Source: Pseudomonadota bacterium
GTDB taxonomy: Bacteria > Pseudomonadota > Gammaproteobacteria > Burkholderiales > Thiobacillaceae
NCBI GenBank assembly: GCA_029558905.1
Contig: JAKQCX010000005.1
Coordinates: 62,001-126,000 of the forward strand
Direction of reading: 5' to 3'
DNA length: 64,000 nucleotides
In this document: piece after piece, positions 29,485 to 38,160 of the stretch
How positions within the stretch are numbered: position 1 is the first letter of the stretch
Layout: each line of letters starts with the position of its first letter
Program-made: the position numbers and the translations under genes
Notes under the pieces: model-generated
Databases searched by the model: none
Told to the model about the DNA's origin: nothing
The model's input: only the letters and a program-made list of their open reading frames with translations

Positions 29485-30645
29485 TCAACGCACCTGGGAC
29501 AACAGGCTGGCCCCCTCGGTGACCACCCGGTCACCGTTCTTGAGACCGTTCACCACGGCCACCGTCGCCGCGTCATGGGACTCCACCGTCACCCGGCGGG
29601 AGAGGAAGCGCTCCGCGCCGTCGCGCACCCACACCGCCGCCTCTCCGGCGCCGGTCTTGACCAGGGCGCCACGGAGCAGGAGCGCGCCGGTGTGCTGACG
29701 GCGTGTGCCGGCGATCACCTTGAGAGGCTGGCCCACCGCCACCGGCGCGTCTTTCGTCTTGATGCGGAACAGCAACGGTAGAGCCTGTTCGCGCAATTGC
29801 CTGCCGGCGCCAATGAATTGCAGATCCAACACGCTTCCGCCGGGCAGGGGCGCGGTGGCCCCGGCAATGTCCGCCGCCTGAGCCGGGTCGTAGGCCAGGG
29901 CCTCCACCGCCAGGCGCGCCGGGTCCACCACCTCGAACAGGATGGCCCCGGCCTCCACCACCTGGCCGGCCACCACATGGGTCGCGGCGATTACGCCGGA
30001 AACCGGAGCGACCAGCGCTTCCGCCGTGCCGACGCTGGCGCCGATGGCGGCGCGACGCTGTTTCAGCGCTTCCCGTTCGATACGGGCGGCCTCGATCTCC
30101 TTTTGCGGCACGGCCCCTTCCAGTTGTTCGAGACGGGCCAGGCGTTTTTCGGCGATGGCTTCCTGGGCCGCCAGCTCGGCAGCGAGCGCGCGCTGGTTGC
30201 CGCGCTCGATGCTGTTGGCGGTGGGGCGCAGTCGCGCCAGTACCTGCCCCCTGGCAACCCACTGTCCCAGCGTGGGCAAGGGCCCCTCGACGCGGCCTGG
30301 CTGATCGGCCTGGACCCGGCCGCCGGCATTGGGGTCGGCGATGACCTTGCCGTTGAATTCCGCCGTCGCGGCCATGGTGGTGATCTCGGCGATGCGGTGG
30401 CGCAGGCCGATCTGGCGCTGCACCGCCTTGGGCACGAACAGGCTGCCGTCCGGTAGACGCCTGGCCGCGACCGAATCCGTGATAACGGCGGGTTTGGTCA
30501 TCGTCGGGGGCGCCACGGAGGTCGATTTCGCATCCTGGCTATGGTCTTCGTCGCCATGGGCGCGGGCATGACCGGAATAAACCGCCACAAAGGTAAGCGC
30601 GGCCAAAACGATGTGGGGCACGGGCATCCGAAGCATTTGAATCAT
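29485..30645 (-). CDS. RND efflux periplasmic adaptor (membrane fusion protein), copy 1
   Basis: 386 residues from an ATG overlapping the preceding stop (ATGA). Signal-type N-terminus, then a His/Asp-rich stretch ([10 protein letters not shown]) that could bind metal, followed by the usual adaptor order: barrel-sandwich halves ([17 protein letters not shown] and [24 protein letters not shown]) around a helical hairpin (about residues 160-220), then beta-barrel and membrane-proximal domains. It links the RND pump to the outer-membrane channel. About the same organisation as the copy at 44095-45195. Confidence 0.9.
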   Translation of the reverse strand: MIQMLRMPVPHIVLAALTFVAVYSGHARAHGDEDHSQDAKSTSVAPPTMTKPAVITDSVAARRLPDGSLFVPKAVQRQIGLRHRIAEITTMAATAEFNGKVIADPNAGGRVQADQPGRVEGPLPTLGQWVARGQVLARLRPTANSIERGNQRALAAELAAQEAIAEKRLARLEQLEGAVPQKEIEAARIEREALKQRRAAIGASVGTAEALVAPVSGVIAATHVVAGQVVEAGAILFEVVDPARLAVEALAYDPAQAADIAGATAPLPGGSVLDLQFIGAGRQLREQALPLLFRIKTKDAPVAVGQPLKVIAGTRRQHTGALLLRGALVKTGAGEAAVWVRDGAERFLSRRVTVESHDAATVAVVNGLKNGDRVVTEGASLLSQVR

Positions 30646-31172
30646 TGGGGGACTCCCTTCATGGCCTTGCGGCGGCGGGCGAGCACGAACCCCACGGCCA
30701 CGAGCAACACGCTCGCCGCCCCGCCCCACACGGCCCATTCATCCCAGGAATGCACGTGTTCAACGGTGACCTCCGGCTCGGTGAGATCGAGACTGGCGGC
30801 GAGCAGATCGGCGGTGTCGCCGGCCTGGACGGAAAGGGTCAGCGGGTACTTGGCGGGCTTGGCGAAGGCGTCGCCCGGCAAGGCGTACAGCCCCGGCTCG
30901 GTCTCCTTGGCCACGGCCTTATATGTGCCGCTTTCCAGCTCGATCACGGCGCCGGTGACCGGGGCGTTATCGGCGTAACGGTCCAGATAGAGCAGTATCC
31001 GGCCGCCCGTCTTCAAGACGGTCAGCTCAAAGTCTTCGCTCTGCGCCACGGCGCGCGGCGCGATATCGGCGGGCGCAGCAGGTGCGGCATCGTGGCTGTG
31101 GTCTTCACCACCGTGGGGCCAGGCCATGGCGGGCAGGATGACCATGGCAAGCAAGGCAAATAGGCGTTTCAA
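30642..31172 (-). CDS. His-rich periplasmic protein with C-terminal membrane anchor, RND operon 1
   Basis: 176 residues from a TTG start overlapping the outer-membrane-factor stop, with GGGAG upstream. Signal peptide, a short metal-binding-like segment (HGGEDHSHDAAP), an Ig-like domain (about residues 45-130), HVHSWDEWAVW, then a membrane helix and a basic tail (RRRKAMKG). The product at 45192-45728 has the same plan (HDHGDAP, HTHGWQEYALW, helix, RRLRSQR). Both sit between the outer-membrane-factor and adaptor genes. The family role is not known to me; periplasmic metal delivery to the adaptor is inference. Confidence 0.75.
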   Translation of the reverse strand: MKRLFALLAMVILPAMAWPHGGEDHSHDAAPAAPADIAPRAVAQSEDFELTVLKTGGRILLYLDRYADNAPVTGAVIELESGTYKAVAKETEPGLYALPGDAFAKPAKYPLTLSVQAGDTADLLAASLDLTEPEVTVEHVHSWDEWAVWGGAASVLLVAVGFVLARRRKAMKGVPQ

Positions 31173-32395
31173 GGCAGCACTCCCAGAATTTGGTTGAAAC
31201 GGGAAACGGCCGCGCCAAAGGCGACCCGACGCGCGCCCAGCAGGGCGTCGGCCTCCAATGCGGCGGCGCGGATGCGCAACAGGGTGGTGACGTCCGACTC
31301 GCCCAGGGCGAAGGACTTCTCCGCCAGGCGCAGGCTGTCGGCTGCGAGCCGTTGGCGTTCGTTCGCCATGAGGTGCTGGCGCTCTGCGCTGTCGAGATCA
31401 AGATGGGCCTTTTGCACGTCAAGGTCCAGCTGCTGCCGGGCCAGCGCCAGCTCGGCATCGGCCTCGGCCAGCTCCGCGCGTGCGGCGGCGTGATCGGCAC
31501 GCACCTGCGGCCCGGAGGAGAACGGCAGCCTAAACTGCACACCGAGGGCATTGCCATAGGGTTCGGCGGCATCGCCCCGCTCGCGCACCAGGCGCAAAGC
31601 CAGTTCCGGTGCTTCGCGCCGGGTGGCCTCGGCAACCTTGAGCCTGGCCTGCGTCGAGCGCACGGCGGCGTCCAACGCCGCAAGGCGCGGGTGATCCGTC
31701 ACCGGTTCGTGGCGGGTGTTTCTGGATGGAGACGGCCTTTCTTCCCCGAACGCAGCGGGGGCAACCATGCCGGTGAGCTTGAGCCAGACCTGTTCCGCCG
31801 CCTTGAGGGTGAGTTCCGCCTGGCCCGTTTCAGCTTCCGCCGCAAGGCGCTCGCCTTGGGCCAGGTTGGCATCGATGCGGGAAAGATCGCCGGCCCGAAA
31901 CCGGCGCAGCACGTCCGCTTCCAGCGTACGGGCGGTGGTCAGGCGGCGTCCGGCCAGGTCGAGGGCATTGCGCGCGGCGGCCAGGTTCCACCAGGCCTCC
32001 CGCACCTCGCCCGCGACTTCCAGACGCAGGGCGGCCCGGCGCGCGGCGACCCTGGCCACGGCTGCGGCGGCCTCATCCCGGCGCGCTGTCTTCTGGGTGG
32101 GTAGCCAAAGCGGCGCGGACAGTTCGACCTCCCACTCACGCCGGCCCCGGTTGCCGGTCAGGCCGTCATTAACATGCCCCAGGGTGAGGCTGGTCGGCCC
32201 CGGTGTCAGGCCGGCCGCCACCTCGCCACGGGCTTCGGCCTCCGCCGCGCGAGCGTCGAGGGATCGCGCCTGGGGGAAGCGTAGCCAGGCTTGTTCCAGC
32301 GCGGCGGCCAGGGTGTCCGCATGCGCGGACAAGGCGGGCGCCAGGGAAAAAAGCAGGCCGGCAAGGAGCCAGCCAGCCGGCCTGCGCACCGTCAT
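31169..32395 (-). CDS. TolC-family outer-membrane factor, RND operon 1
   Basis: 408 residues, signal peptide ending AHA-D. Two long Ala/Leu/Arg-rich helical repeats typical of the TolC family: EVREAWWNLAAARNALDLA near residue 128 and a later RQQLDLDVQKAHLDLDSAERQ, each followed by an LxxGxxxxxxLL-type segment (FRAGDLSRIDANLAQGE; FALGESDVTTLLRIR). It forms the outer-membrane channel of the tripartite exporter. It overlaps both neighbours by 4 bp. Paralogue of 45746-46996. Confidence 0.88.
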   Translation of the reverse strand: MTVRRPAGWLLAGLLFSLAPALSAHADTLAAALEQAWLRFPQARSLDARAAEAEARGEVAAGLTPGPTSLTLGHVNDGLTGNRGRREWEVELSAPLWLPTQKTARRDEAAAAVARVAARRAALRLEVAGEVREAWWNLAAARNALDLAGRRLTTARTLEADVLRRFRAGDLSRIDANLAQGERLAAEAETGQAELTLKAAEQVWLKLTGMVAPAAFGEERPSPSRNTRHEPVTDHPRLAALDAAVRSTQARLKVAEATRREAPELALRLVRERGDAAEPYGNALGVQFRLPFSSGPQVRADHAAARAELAEADAELALARQQLDLDVQKAHLDLDSAERQHLMANERQRLAADSLRLAEKSFALGESDVTTLLRIRAAALEADALLGARRVAFGAAVSRFNQILGVLP

Positions 32396-32892
32396 TTCGC
32401 TTTGCCCATCTGCTGCATCATCATCTGCATCATGTCCATGCGCTTTTCCATCATCTCCATGCGCTTGGCCATCATGTCATCGGCGCCGGCGGCGCTTTGG
32501 CCCATCATGCCGCCACCCATCATGCCCATGCCGCCCGGGCCACCCATCATGCCCATGCCGGACCCCATCATGCCGCCCTTGCCACCGGACATCATCGGAC
32601 ACGAGCCATCCTGCATCATGGCTTCCATGTCCTTCATCTGGGCTTCCATGAGTTGTTTGCGCTTCTCGGGATCCTTGCTCGCACGAATCTCCATCATGCG
32701 CGCCCGCATCGCCTGCATTTTGTCTTGCGTGGCGGCGGGGGCCGCTTGAGCCGGGATGGGTGCGGCGGCTGTTTGTCCGGGGTGGTGGCCACTGTGTTCG
32801 TCCTTGGTCGCGTCGGCGGCCATCAGGGGGACGGGCATGGCCAGCGCGGCGGCCAGGGCGAGCATCAGGGTATTGCGTTGCATCGATTTCAT
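32392..32892 (-). CDS. Met-rich periplasmic protein of the copper operon
   Basis: 166 residues from ATG 32892 (CAGGAG upstream). Signal peptide ending LMA-AD, a His patch (DEHSGHHPGQ), a helical region, then an extremely Met/Gly-rich stretch (about residues 105-145, repeated GMGMMGG and GGMMG units) and Met-rich helices (MEMMEKRMDMMQMMMQQMG). Methionine clusters bind Cu(I)/Ag(I) in the periplasm. It lies between the CusF-like gene and the outer-membrane factor. A 34-codon remnant of a second copy is at 47486-47590. Confidence 0.8.
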   Translation of the reverse strand: MKSMQRNTLMLALAAALAMPVPLMAADATKDEHSGHHPGQTAAAPIPAQAAPAATQDKMQAMRARMMEIRASKDPEKRKQLMEAQMKDMEAMMQDGSCPMMSGGKGGMMGSGMGMMGGPGGMGMMGGGMMGQSAAGADDMMAKRMEMMEKRMDMMQMMMQQMGKAK

Positions 32893-32935
32893 GAAAATCT
32901 CCTGTGGGTGGAAAAAACTGTTCCTTGAGACCGCA

Positions 32936-33277
32936 TCAACGGCCAAGTTGCAGGGCGGTGACCGTCAACGCGCCGTCCTGGCGCTCGGCCACGAAGCGGA
33001 TGCGGTCGCCGGGTTTGATCTGGCTGAGCCAGATGGGATCCTTGACCCGGAACACCATGGTCATGGCGGGCATATCCAGGTTGGCCAGGGGACCATGACT
33101 GATGGTGACCTTGCCGACATCGGCGTTGATCTTCTTTATGGTGCCGTCGGCCCAGGCGGTGTCCATGGCTTGTCCGGCGGGCATGGTGTGGCCATTGTGG
33201 TCGTGGTCGGCAGCCAGTGCCTGAAATTGGGGTGCCAGGAAAAGGCCCGCGATGAGGGTGAGTGTGGTGGATTTCAT
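32936..33277 (-). CDS. cusF: CusF-like periplasmic copper-binding protein, copy 1
   Basis: 113 residues: signal peptide (ALA-AD), His-rich start (HDHNGHTMPAG), then the CusF/DUF-type OB fold with WADGTIKKINADVGKVTISHGPL, NLDMPAMTMVFRVKD and KPGDRIRFVAE. In CusF the Cu(I)/Ag(I) ligands are one His, two Met and a stacking Trp; the H, M-x-M and W positions are all present here. CusF hands copper to the CusCBA pump. Paralogue of 47630-47989. Confidence 0.88.
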   Translation of the reverse strand: MKSTTLTLIAGLFLAPQFQALAADHDHNGHTMPAGQAMDTAWADGTIKKINADVGKVTISHGPLANLDMPAMTMVFRVKDPIWLSQIKPGDRIRFVAERQDGALTVTALQLGR

Positions 33278-33294
33278 GCCATTCTCCTTTCAGT

Positions 33295-33729
33295 TCAATA
33301 ACGGGCGTAGGTTTGGGTGCCGCCATCCCGCTTCACCAGCAGGACGTCGTAGGCATCCTTGCGGTTACCCTGTTCCATACCGGGCGAGCCGATGGGCATG
33401 GCTGGGACCACCAGGCCGCGGGCGCGTGGCTTTTCCTTGAGCAAGCGCCGGATTTCCTTTGCCGGCACGTGGCCTTCCACCAGATAGCCGTTCACCTCGG
33501 CGGTATGGCAGGAACCGTGGCCGGGGGGCACGCCCAGGCGGTACTTGTGGCTCACCACGTCGTCGGTGTCATGGGCGCGCACGGTAAAGCCATTGGCCTT
33601 GAGATGGTCGATCCACTTGTTGCAGCAACCGCAAGTCGGGCTCTTGTAGACATCGATCACGGGCGAGGCCGCCCAAGCGGGCTGGATCAGGACGAAAAGC
33701 AGCAGGGTATGGAGGATGGGGGGTTTCAC
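33295..33729 (-). CDS. DUF411 metal-binding protein
   Basis: 144 residues starting with GTG (AAGGAG upstream). Signal peptide (AWA-A), then the DUF411 pattern: VYKSPTCGCCNKWIDHLKANGF with C33, C35, C36, followed by PPGHGSCHTAEVNGYLVEGHVPA. The two Cys/His clusters are the likely metal sites. DUF411 proteins are periplasmic and regularly encoded in copper-resistance operons. Transcribed with the cupredoxin and CusF-like genes. Confidence 0.88.
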   Translation of the reverse strand: MKPPILHTLLLFVLIQPAWAASPVIDVYKSPTCGCCNKWIDHLKANGFTVRAHDTDDVVSHKYRLGVPPGHGSCHTAEVNGYLVEGHVPAKEIRRLLKEKPRARGLVVPAMPIGSPGMEQGNRKDAYDVLLVKRDGGTQTYARY

Positions 33730-33807
33730 ATTGCACTCCTTGTCGAAGACGATTCCAGTATCCGGTTTTCATCCGCACGCCAAGCTGACGCGCGGATGAC
33801 ATTTCCG

Positions 33808-34260
33808 TCATGGATGCACACGAATCCGGCCGCGCATGCCCGCCTCGAAATGCCCCGGCACCAGACAGGCGAAATCGAAATTGCCGGTGCGGGTGAAAAG
33901 CCAGACCAGTTCGCCGGCCTTGCCTGGTTCAACCGTTACGGCGTTGGGATCGTCGTGCTCCATTTCCGGGAACTTGCGCATCAGGGCCGCGTGCGCTTTC
34001 AACTCGGCCAGGGTGCCCAGCACCATTTCGTGCTTCATCTGGCCGCCGTTGACCACTTTGAAGCGGATGGTCTGGCCGCGTTTGACCCGAATCTCGCTGG
34101 GCGAGAAACGCATGTCGTCGCTGGTGGCGATCTCGATGGTGCGGTCTATTTTGGCGTGGTCACCCGGTTTGCCCAGGGCCGAGGCATGGCTCGGCGAGGC
34201 CTGGGCGGCGCTGGTGGAGAGGGCGATCACTGCGAACAGAATGAGAACGTGCTTGCGCAT
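33808..34260 (-). CDS. Cupredoxin-domain periplasmic blue-copper protein
   Basis: 150 residues: signal peptide (AQA-S), then a plastocyanin-like domain with a complete type-1 copper site, His77 (GGQMKHEM), Cys132, His137 and Met142 (FACLVPGHFEAGM). It probably binds or shuttles copper in the periplasm, as electron acceptor or carrier for the multicopper oxidase encoded directly upstream. CopI-like proteins of this type are known in copper resistance. Confidence 0.88.
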   Translation of the reverse strand: MRKHVLILFAVIALSTSAAQASPSHASALGKPGDHAKIDRTIEIATSDDMRFSPSEIRVKRGQTIRFKVVNGGQMKHEMVLGTLAELKAHAALMRKFPEMEHDDPNAVTVEPGKAGELVWLFTRTGNFDFACLVPGHFEAGMRGRIRVHP

Positions 34261-34276
34261 GGCGCTTCCTTTTGGG

Positions 34277-35644
34277 TCAATGGCTTTCGTGGCCAGTGGG
34301 TTTGCGGGCCTTCAGGGTGTGTTCGTCGGCGGCCGGGCCGGACTGGCGTTCGGCGCTCGGCGCGTCACAGCCCCATTCCCACGCCACCGTGCCTTGCGGA
34401 TGCTTGAACCAGCCCGGATCGCGGTAGTCGCCGGGTTTCACGTCGTCGCGTACCTTCACTACCGTGAACATGCCGCCCATCTCCAGCGGCCCGAACGGCC
34501 CCCAGCCGGTCATCATGGGCAAGGTGTTGTCCGGCAGGGGCATTTCCATCTCGCCCATTTCCGCCATGCCCTTGCTGCCCATTTCCATGTAGTCGGGCAC
34601 CAGCTTGCCGATGCGCTCGGTGATGTCGTGCTGGTCGACGCCGATCAGGGTGGGTACGTCGTGGCCCATGGCATTCATGGTGTGGTGAGACTTGTGGCAG
34701 TGGAAGGCCCAGTCGCCCGGTGCGTCTGCGATGAATTCGATGGCACGCATCTGGCCCACCGCCACGTCCGTGGTCACCTCCGGCCAGCGCGCCGATTTCG
34801 GCACCCAGCCTCCGTCGGTGCCGGTCACCTCGAAATCCACACCGTGCAAGTGCAGCGGGTGGTTGGTCATGGTCAGGTTGCCGGCGCGGATGCGCACCCG
34901 GTCGCCAGTGCGGCACACCAGCGGGTCAATGGCCGGGAACACCCGGCTGTTGAAACACCACAGATTGAAGTCCAGCATGGTGTTGACCTTGGGAGTGGCC
35001 GCGCCCGGTTCGATATCGAAGGCGTTGAGCAGGAACACGAAGTCCCGGTCCACGCGCATGAAGTCCGGGTCTTTCGGATGCACGACGATGAAGCCCATCA
35101 TGCCCATGGCCATCTGCACCATCTCATCGGCGTGTGGGTGATACATGAAGGTGCCCGATTTTTTCATCTGGAATTCGTAGACGAAGGTCTTGCCCGGCTT
35201 GATCTGGGGCTGGGTCAGGCCGCCCACGCCGTCCATGCCGTTGGGCAGCAGGATGCCGTGCCAGTGCACGGCCGTATGCTCGGGCAGCTTGTTGGTGACA
35301 AAGATGCGGATGCGGTCGCCTTCCACGCATTCGATGGTGGGGCCGGGGCTGGAACCGTTGTAGCCCCACAGCCGGGCCTTCATGCCCGGCGCCAGCTCGC
35401 GTACGACCGGCTCTGCCACCAGGTGGAATTCCTTGACGCCATCCTTCATGCGCCAAGGCAGAGACCAGCCGTTGAGGGTGATTACGGGGTTATAGGGGCG
35501 GCCCTCCCTGGGCGCCAGCGGTGGCTGGGTGGCGGGGTCGGTGAATACGGGGGCTTCGGGCAACGAGGCCGCGCCGACGCGGGTAACCAACCCGGCACCC
35601 AAAACGGCGGCACCGGAGCGGCTGAGGAATTGGCGGCGATCCAT
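34277..35644 (-). CDS. Multicopper oxidase, periplasmic Cu(I) oxidase
   Basis: 455 residues with a Tat signal (MDRRQFLSRS, twin Arg). All four copper-ligand motifs are visible: HWH (127-129), HPH (169-171), HPLHLH (262-267) and HCHKSHH (315-321) with Met326 as type-1 ligand. Exported folded by Tat, it would oxidise Cu(I) to the less toxic Cu(II). At 455 residues it is shorter than PcoA/CopA (about 600) because the Met-rich segment is absent. GAAAGGA precedes the ATG. Confidence 0.92.
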   Translation of the reverse strand: MDRRQFLSRSGAAVLGAGLVTRVGAASLPEAPVFTDPATQPPLAPREGRPYNPVITLNGWSLPWRMKDGVKEFHLVAEPVVRELAPGMKARLWGYNGSSPGPTIECVEGDRIRIFVTNKLPEHTAVHWHGILLPNGMDGVGGLTQPQIKPGKTFVYEFQMKKSGTFMYHPHADEMVQMAMGMMGFIVVHPKDPDFMRVDRDFVFLLNAFDIEPGAATPKVNTMLDFNLWCFNSRVFPAIDPLVCRTGDRVRIRAGNLTMTNHPLHLHGVDFEVTGTDGGWVPKSARWPEVTTDVAVGQMRAIEFIADAPGDWAFHCHKSHHTMNAMGHDVPTLIGVDQHDITERIGKLVPDYMEMGSKGMAEMGEMEMPLPDNTLPMMTGWGPFGPLEMGGMFTVVKVRDDVKPGDYRDPGWFKHPQGTVAWEWGCDAPSAERQSGPAADEHTLKARKPTGHESH

Positions 35645-35658
35645 GATTTTGTCCTTTC

Positions 35659-37083
35659 TCAGTGACCGCCGGCCGCTTCGGCCGCGGGCGTGCTTTTCGA
35701 GATTGTCATGGCGCCGGCGCCGCGACCGTTGAGGGTGATCTGGAGATTGCTCTCCGCTACCCAGAATTCCTTCTGGGCCTGGATGGCGGCATTGACGGCC
35801 GCCACTTGGGAGCGGGTGTCGGCGAGCAGATCCCAGACACCGATCAGCATGCCGTTGTAGCGCAGCAGTGCCTCTTCGGAGAGGCTTTTGCGCAGTGGCA
35901 CGATCTCGTCCCGATAGCTCGCCGCCAGTTCATGGGCGGCGCGGTAGCCCGCATAGGCGTCGCGCACCTCCGATTCGGCGTTCACCGCCAGCTCGGCCAC
36001 CCGGTGCATGGCCTGGGTGTACAGCGCCTCGGCCTTAATCGTGCGCGCCCCGCCCCAGTCGAAGATGGGCAGGGACAACTCGATTTCGTATCCCCGCGCA
36101 TGGGGTTGCCCGGACACGTTGTTGTTCAAGTAGCTCACTTCCAGCACGTTGACGAAGCGGGTGGCCTTGACCAGGCCCAGGCTCTTCGCCAGTCCATCCA
36201 GTTCCCGCTTGGCCACGTCGAGATCGAGGCGACCGTCCATGGCCCGTTGCAGGACAGCTTTTTCCTCCATCAGGCTGGCGGGCAGGTCCGGCAGGCGGTC
36301 CGGCAGCGTGAAGCCGCGCTGCGCCCCGGAGAGCCCCAACACCCGCGCCAGACGTTCACGGGCGGCGCTTTCCGTCAGGCGGACGCGGGTCAGTTCGGCA
36401 CGCGTTTCGGCCTGGAATAATTGTTCCCGCTGCTGGCGCTGGCGGCTGAAATTGCCCACGTCGGCCATGCGCTTGGCCAGCATCGCGCCGGCCTCGGCGG
36501 CGGCCAGCACGTCTTCCTGGTATCGCGCCGCCTGGCGAGCGGCCACGGCCTCGAACCATGCCTGGCGGGCGGCCTGGGCCAAGCGCATCACCTCTTCAGC
36601 AACCCGCAGCTGGGTGGCCTGGAAACGGCGCTGCTCGATTTCAGATCGCGTGGACAGGGTCAGCAGCCCCATCAGATCGAACAGAAACTTGCGTTCATAT
36701 TCCCGCTCGCCGCCGCCTTCCAGACGGGCGAAAGTAAAGCCCGGATTGCGCAATCTTCCGGCCTGGACGAGATCGGCTTCCGCGATGCCCAGGTCAGCGA
36801 GGCTGGCTTGAAGACCGCGGTTGTTCAGGAGGGCAATCTTCACCGCGCGTTCCGCGTCGAGCTGCCCGTTCAGGAGCCGTTTCACTTCCGCTCCGGCATT
36901 TTCGCCGTCCTGTTCGGTCTTGATGGTTTGCGGGGCGATGCCCTGGCGCTCGCGTGTGATCGAGGCCACCTTGTCGAGTCCGCCGTCCTGGCTGAAGCTG
37001 GCGCAGCCAGCCAGCACGGTCGTTCCCAACAGCAACAGCGGCAGCCGGATTCGCATTCCTTTCTGACTTATGGATTGGGTCAT
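35659..37083 (-). CDS. TolC-family outer-membrane lipoprotein heading the copper operon
   Basis: 474 residues from ATG 37083 (GGAG 8 bp upstream); a start at 37056 is possible. Lipobox LAGC followed by two TolC-family repeats (LVQAGRLRNPGFTFARLEGG; ARGYEIELSLPIFDWGGARTI). It is the first gene after the copper-response box and is followed by the multicopper oxidase. It is more CusC-like and is not a close copy of the two other outer-membrane factors in the cargo, so the copper operon has two channels. It may serve as PcoB-like or CusC-like exit pore. Confidence 0.85.
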   Translation of the reverse strand: MTQSISQKGMRIRLPLLLLGTTVLAGCASFSQDGGLDKVASITRERQGIAPQTIKTEQDGENAGAEVKRLLNGQLDAERAVKIALLNNRGLQASLADLGIAEADLVQAGRLRNPGFTFARLEGGGEREYERKFLFDLMGLLTLSTRSEIEQRRFQATQLRVAEEVMRLAQAARQAWFEAVAARQAARYQEDVLAAAEAGAMLAKRMADVGNFSRQRQQREQLFQAETRAELTRVRLTESAARERLARVLGLSGAQRGFTLPDRLPDLPASLMEEKAVLQRAMDGRLDLDVAKRELDGLAKSLGLVKATRFVNVLEVSYLNNNVSGQPHARGYEIELSLPIFDWGGARTIKAEALYTQAMHRVAELAVNAESEVRDAYAGYRAAHELAASYRDEIVPLRKSLSEEALLRYNGMLIGVWDLLADTRSQVAAVNAAIQAQKEFWVAESNLQITLNGRGAGAMTISKSTPAAEAAGGH

Positions 37084-37142
37084 GCCTGATCTCCATGGGT
37101 TATTCATCGGTGAGGCCATTGTTGATAAGGGCATCCGTCATG

Positions 37143-37175
37143 AACCTGACGGGTGGATTACAAAAATGTCAGGTT
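37143..37175. promoter_or_regulatory. Copper-response operator between the copper operon and copR
   Basis: AACCTGAC (37143-37150) and GTCAGGTT (37168-37175) form a perfect 8-bp inverted repeat. Inside it ATTACA...TGTCAG (37157-37172) matches the general form of CopR/CusR boxes. The site lies between the divergent starts at 37083 and 37231, as expected for an autoregulated two-component system. Confidence 0.55.
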
Positions 37176-37230
37176 TGATTCGCCTCCCCATGTCTGTGGC
37201 AGGATGTCTCCATTGCGCAAGGAGGCATGT

Positions 37231-37911
37231 ATGAAAATTCTGGTGGTCGAGGATGAACCCAAGACCGGTGATTACCTGAAACAAGGCCTCACCGAGGCCG
37301 GTTTCGTCACCGATCTGGCCCGCGACGGCTGGGATGGACTGGAGATGGCCAAGGCGAATCCCTACGACCTTTTGATCCTGGATGTGATGCTGCCCGGCCT
37401 CAACGGCTGGCAGGTCCTCGAAGGCTTACGTCGCGCCGGCCTGGACACGCCGGTGCTGTTCCTGACCGCGCGCGATCAGGTCGAAGATCGGGTCAAGGGC
37501 CTGGAATTGGGCGCAGACGATTATCTGGTCAAGCCCTTCGCCTTCGCCGAATTGCTCGCCCGCGTACGTACCCTGCTGCGCCGGGGGCGGGGCGGCCTGG
37601 AGCCGACCGTGCTCAAGGTCGCCGACCTGGAACTGGACCTGCTGCGCCGACGGGCGAATCGCGCCGGCAAGAAGATCGACCTGACGGCCAAGGAATTCGC
37701 CCTGCTGGAACTGCTGTTGCGCCGCCAGGGCGAGGTGTTGCCGAGATCGCTGATCGCCTCCCAGGTCTGGGACATGAACTTCGATTCGGATACCAACGTC
37801 ATCGACGTAGCGGTTCGCCGTCTGCGCGCCAAGGTGGATGATGGATTCGAGCCCCGTCTGATCCATACCGTGCGCGGCATGGGCTACGTATTGGATGACA
37901 GCGAGCGTTAG
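37231..37911 (+). CDS. copR: CusR/CopR-type copper response regulator
   Basis: 226 residues from the ATG preceded by AAGGAGG. Receiver domain with phospho-acceptor Asp51 ([14 protein letters not shown]), the Thr in FLTARD and Lys in [10 protein letters not shown]; then an OmpR-type winged helix (about residues 130-224) with [29 protein letters not shown] and RGMGYVL. It is the heavy-metal clade of OmpR regulators and should activate the divergent copper operon at the site just upstream. A Cys-rich gene separates it from its kinase. Confidence 0.93.
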   Translation: MKILVVEDEPKTGDYLKQGLTEAGFVTDLARDGWDGLEMAKANPYDLLILDVMLPGLNGWQVLEGLRRAGLDTPVLFLTARDQVEDRVKGLELGADDYLVKPFAFAELLARVRTLLRRGRGGLEPTVLKVADLELDLLRRRANRAGKKIDLTAKEFALLELLLRRQGEVLPRSLIASQVWDMNFDSDTNVIDVAVRRLRAKVDDGFEPRLIHTVRGMGYVLDDSER

Positions 37912-37944
37912 CGCCGGATTGAACATCGAGAAGGATTTCATCAC

Positions 37945-38160
37945 ATGACGATCACAACGGACGAGAGCAACGAACTGTGTTTCGGTTGCGTTTACTACCC
38001 GCCCAATCTGCCTCGCCATGCCTATGAGCAGGCGGACTGGGACATGCTCCAGGCCCGCTCATGCTCGTTCGAACATGAACCGGGTGACGCGCATTGCGTG
38101 GCCACGCGCAAAACCAGTTGCACGCTTGTGGATCTGGTACCCAGGGCCTCCGCGCAATGA
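37945..38160 (+). CDS. Cys-rich 71-residue protein between copR and copS
   Basis: 71 residues from an ATG with GAAGGA upstream. Five cysteines and several His: LCFGC, then RSCSFEHEPGDAHC and TSCTLVD. No signal peptide or membrane helix, so probably cytoplasmic. The stop overlaps the kinase start (ATGA), so it is translated as part of the regulator-kinase operon. No family recognised. A zinc-ribbon-like or metal-sensing accessory role is suggested by the C-x-x-C and later Cys spacing, but this is inference. Confidence 0.65.
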   Translation: MTITTDESNELCFGCVYYPPNLPRHAYEQADWDMLQARSCSFEHEPGDAHCVATRKTSCTLVDLVPRASAQ

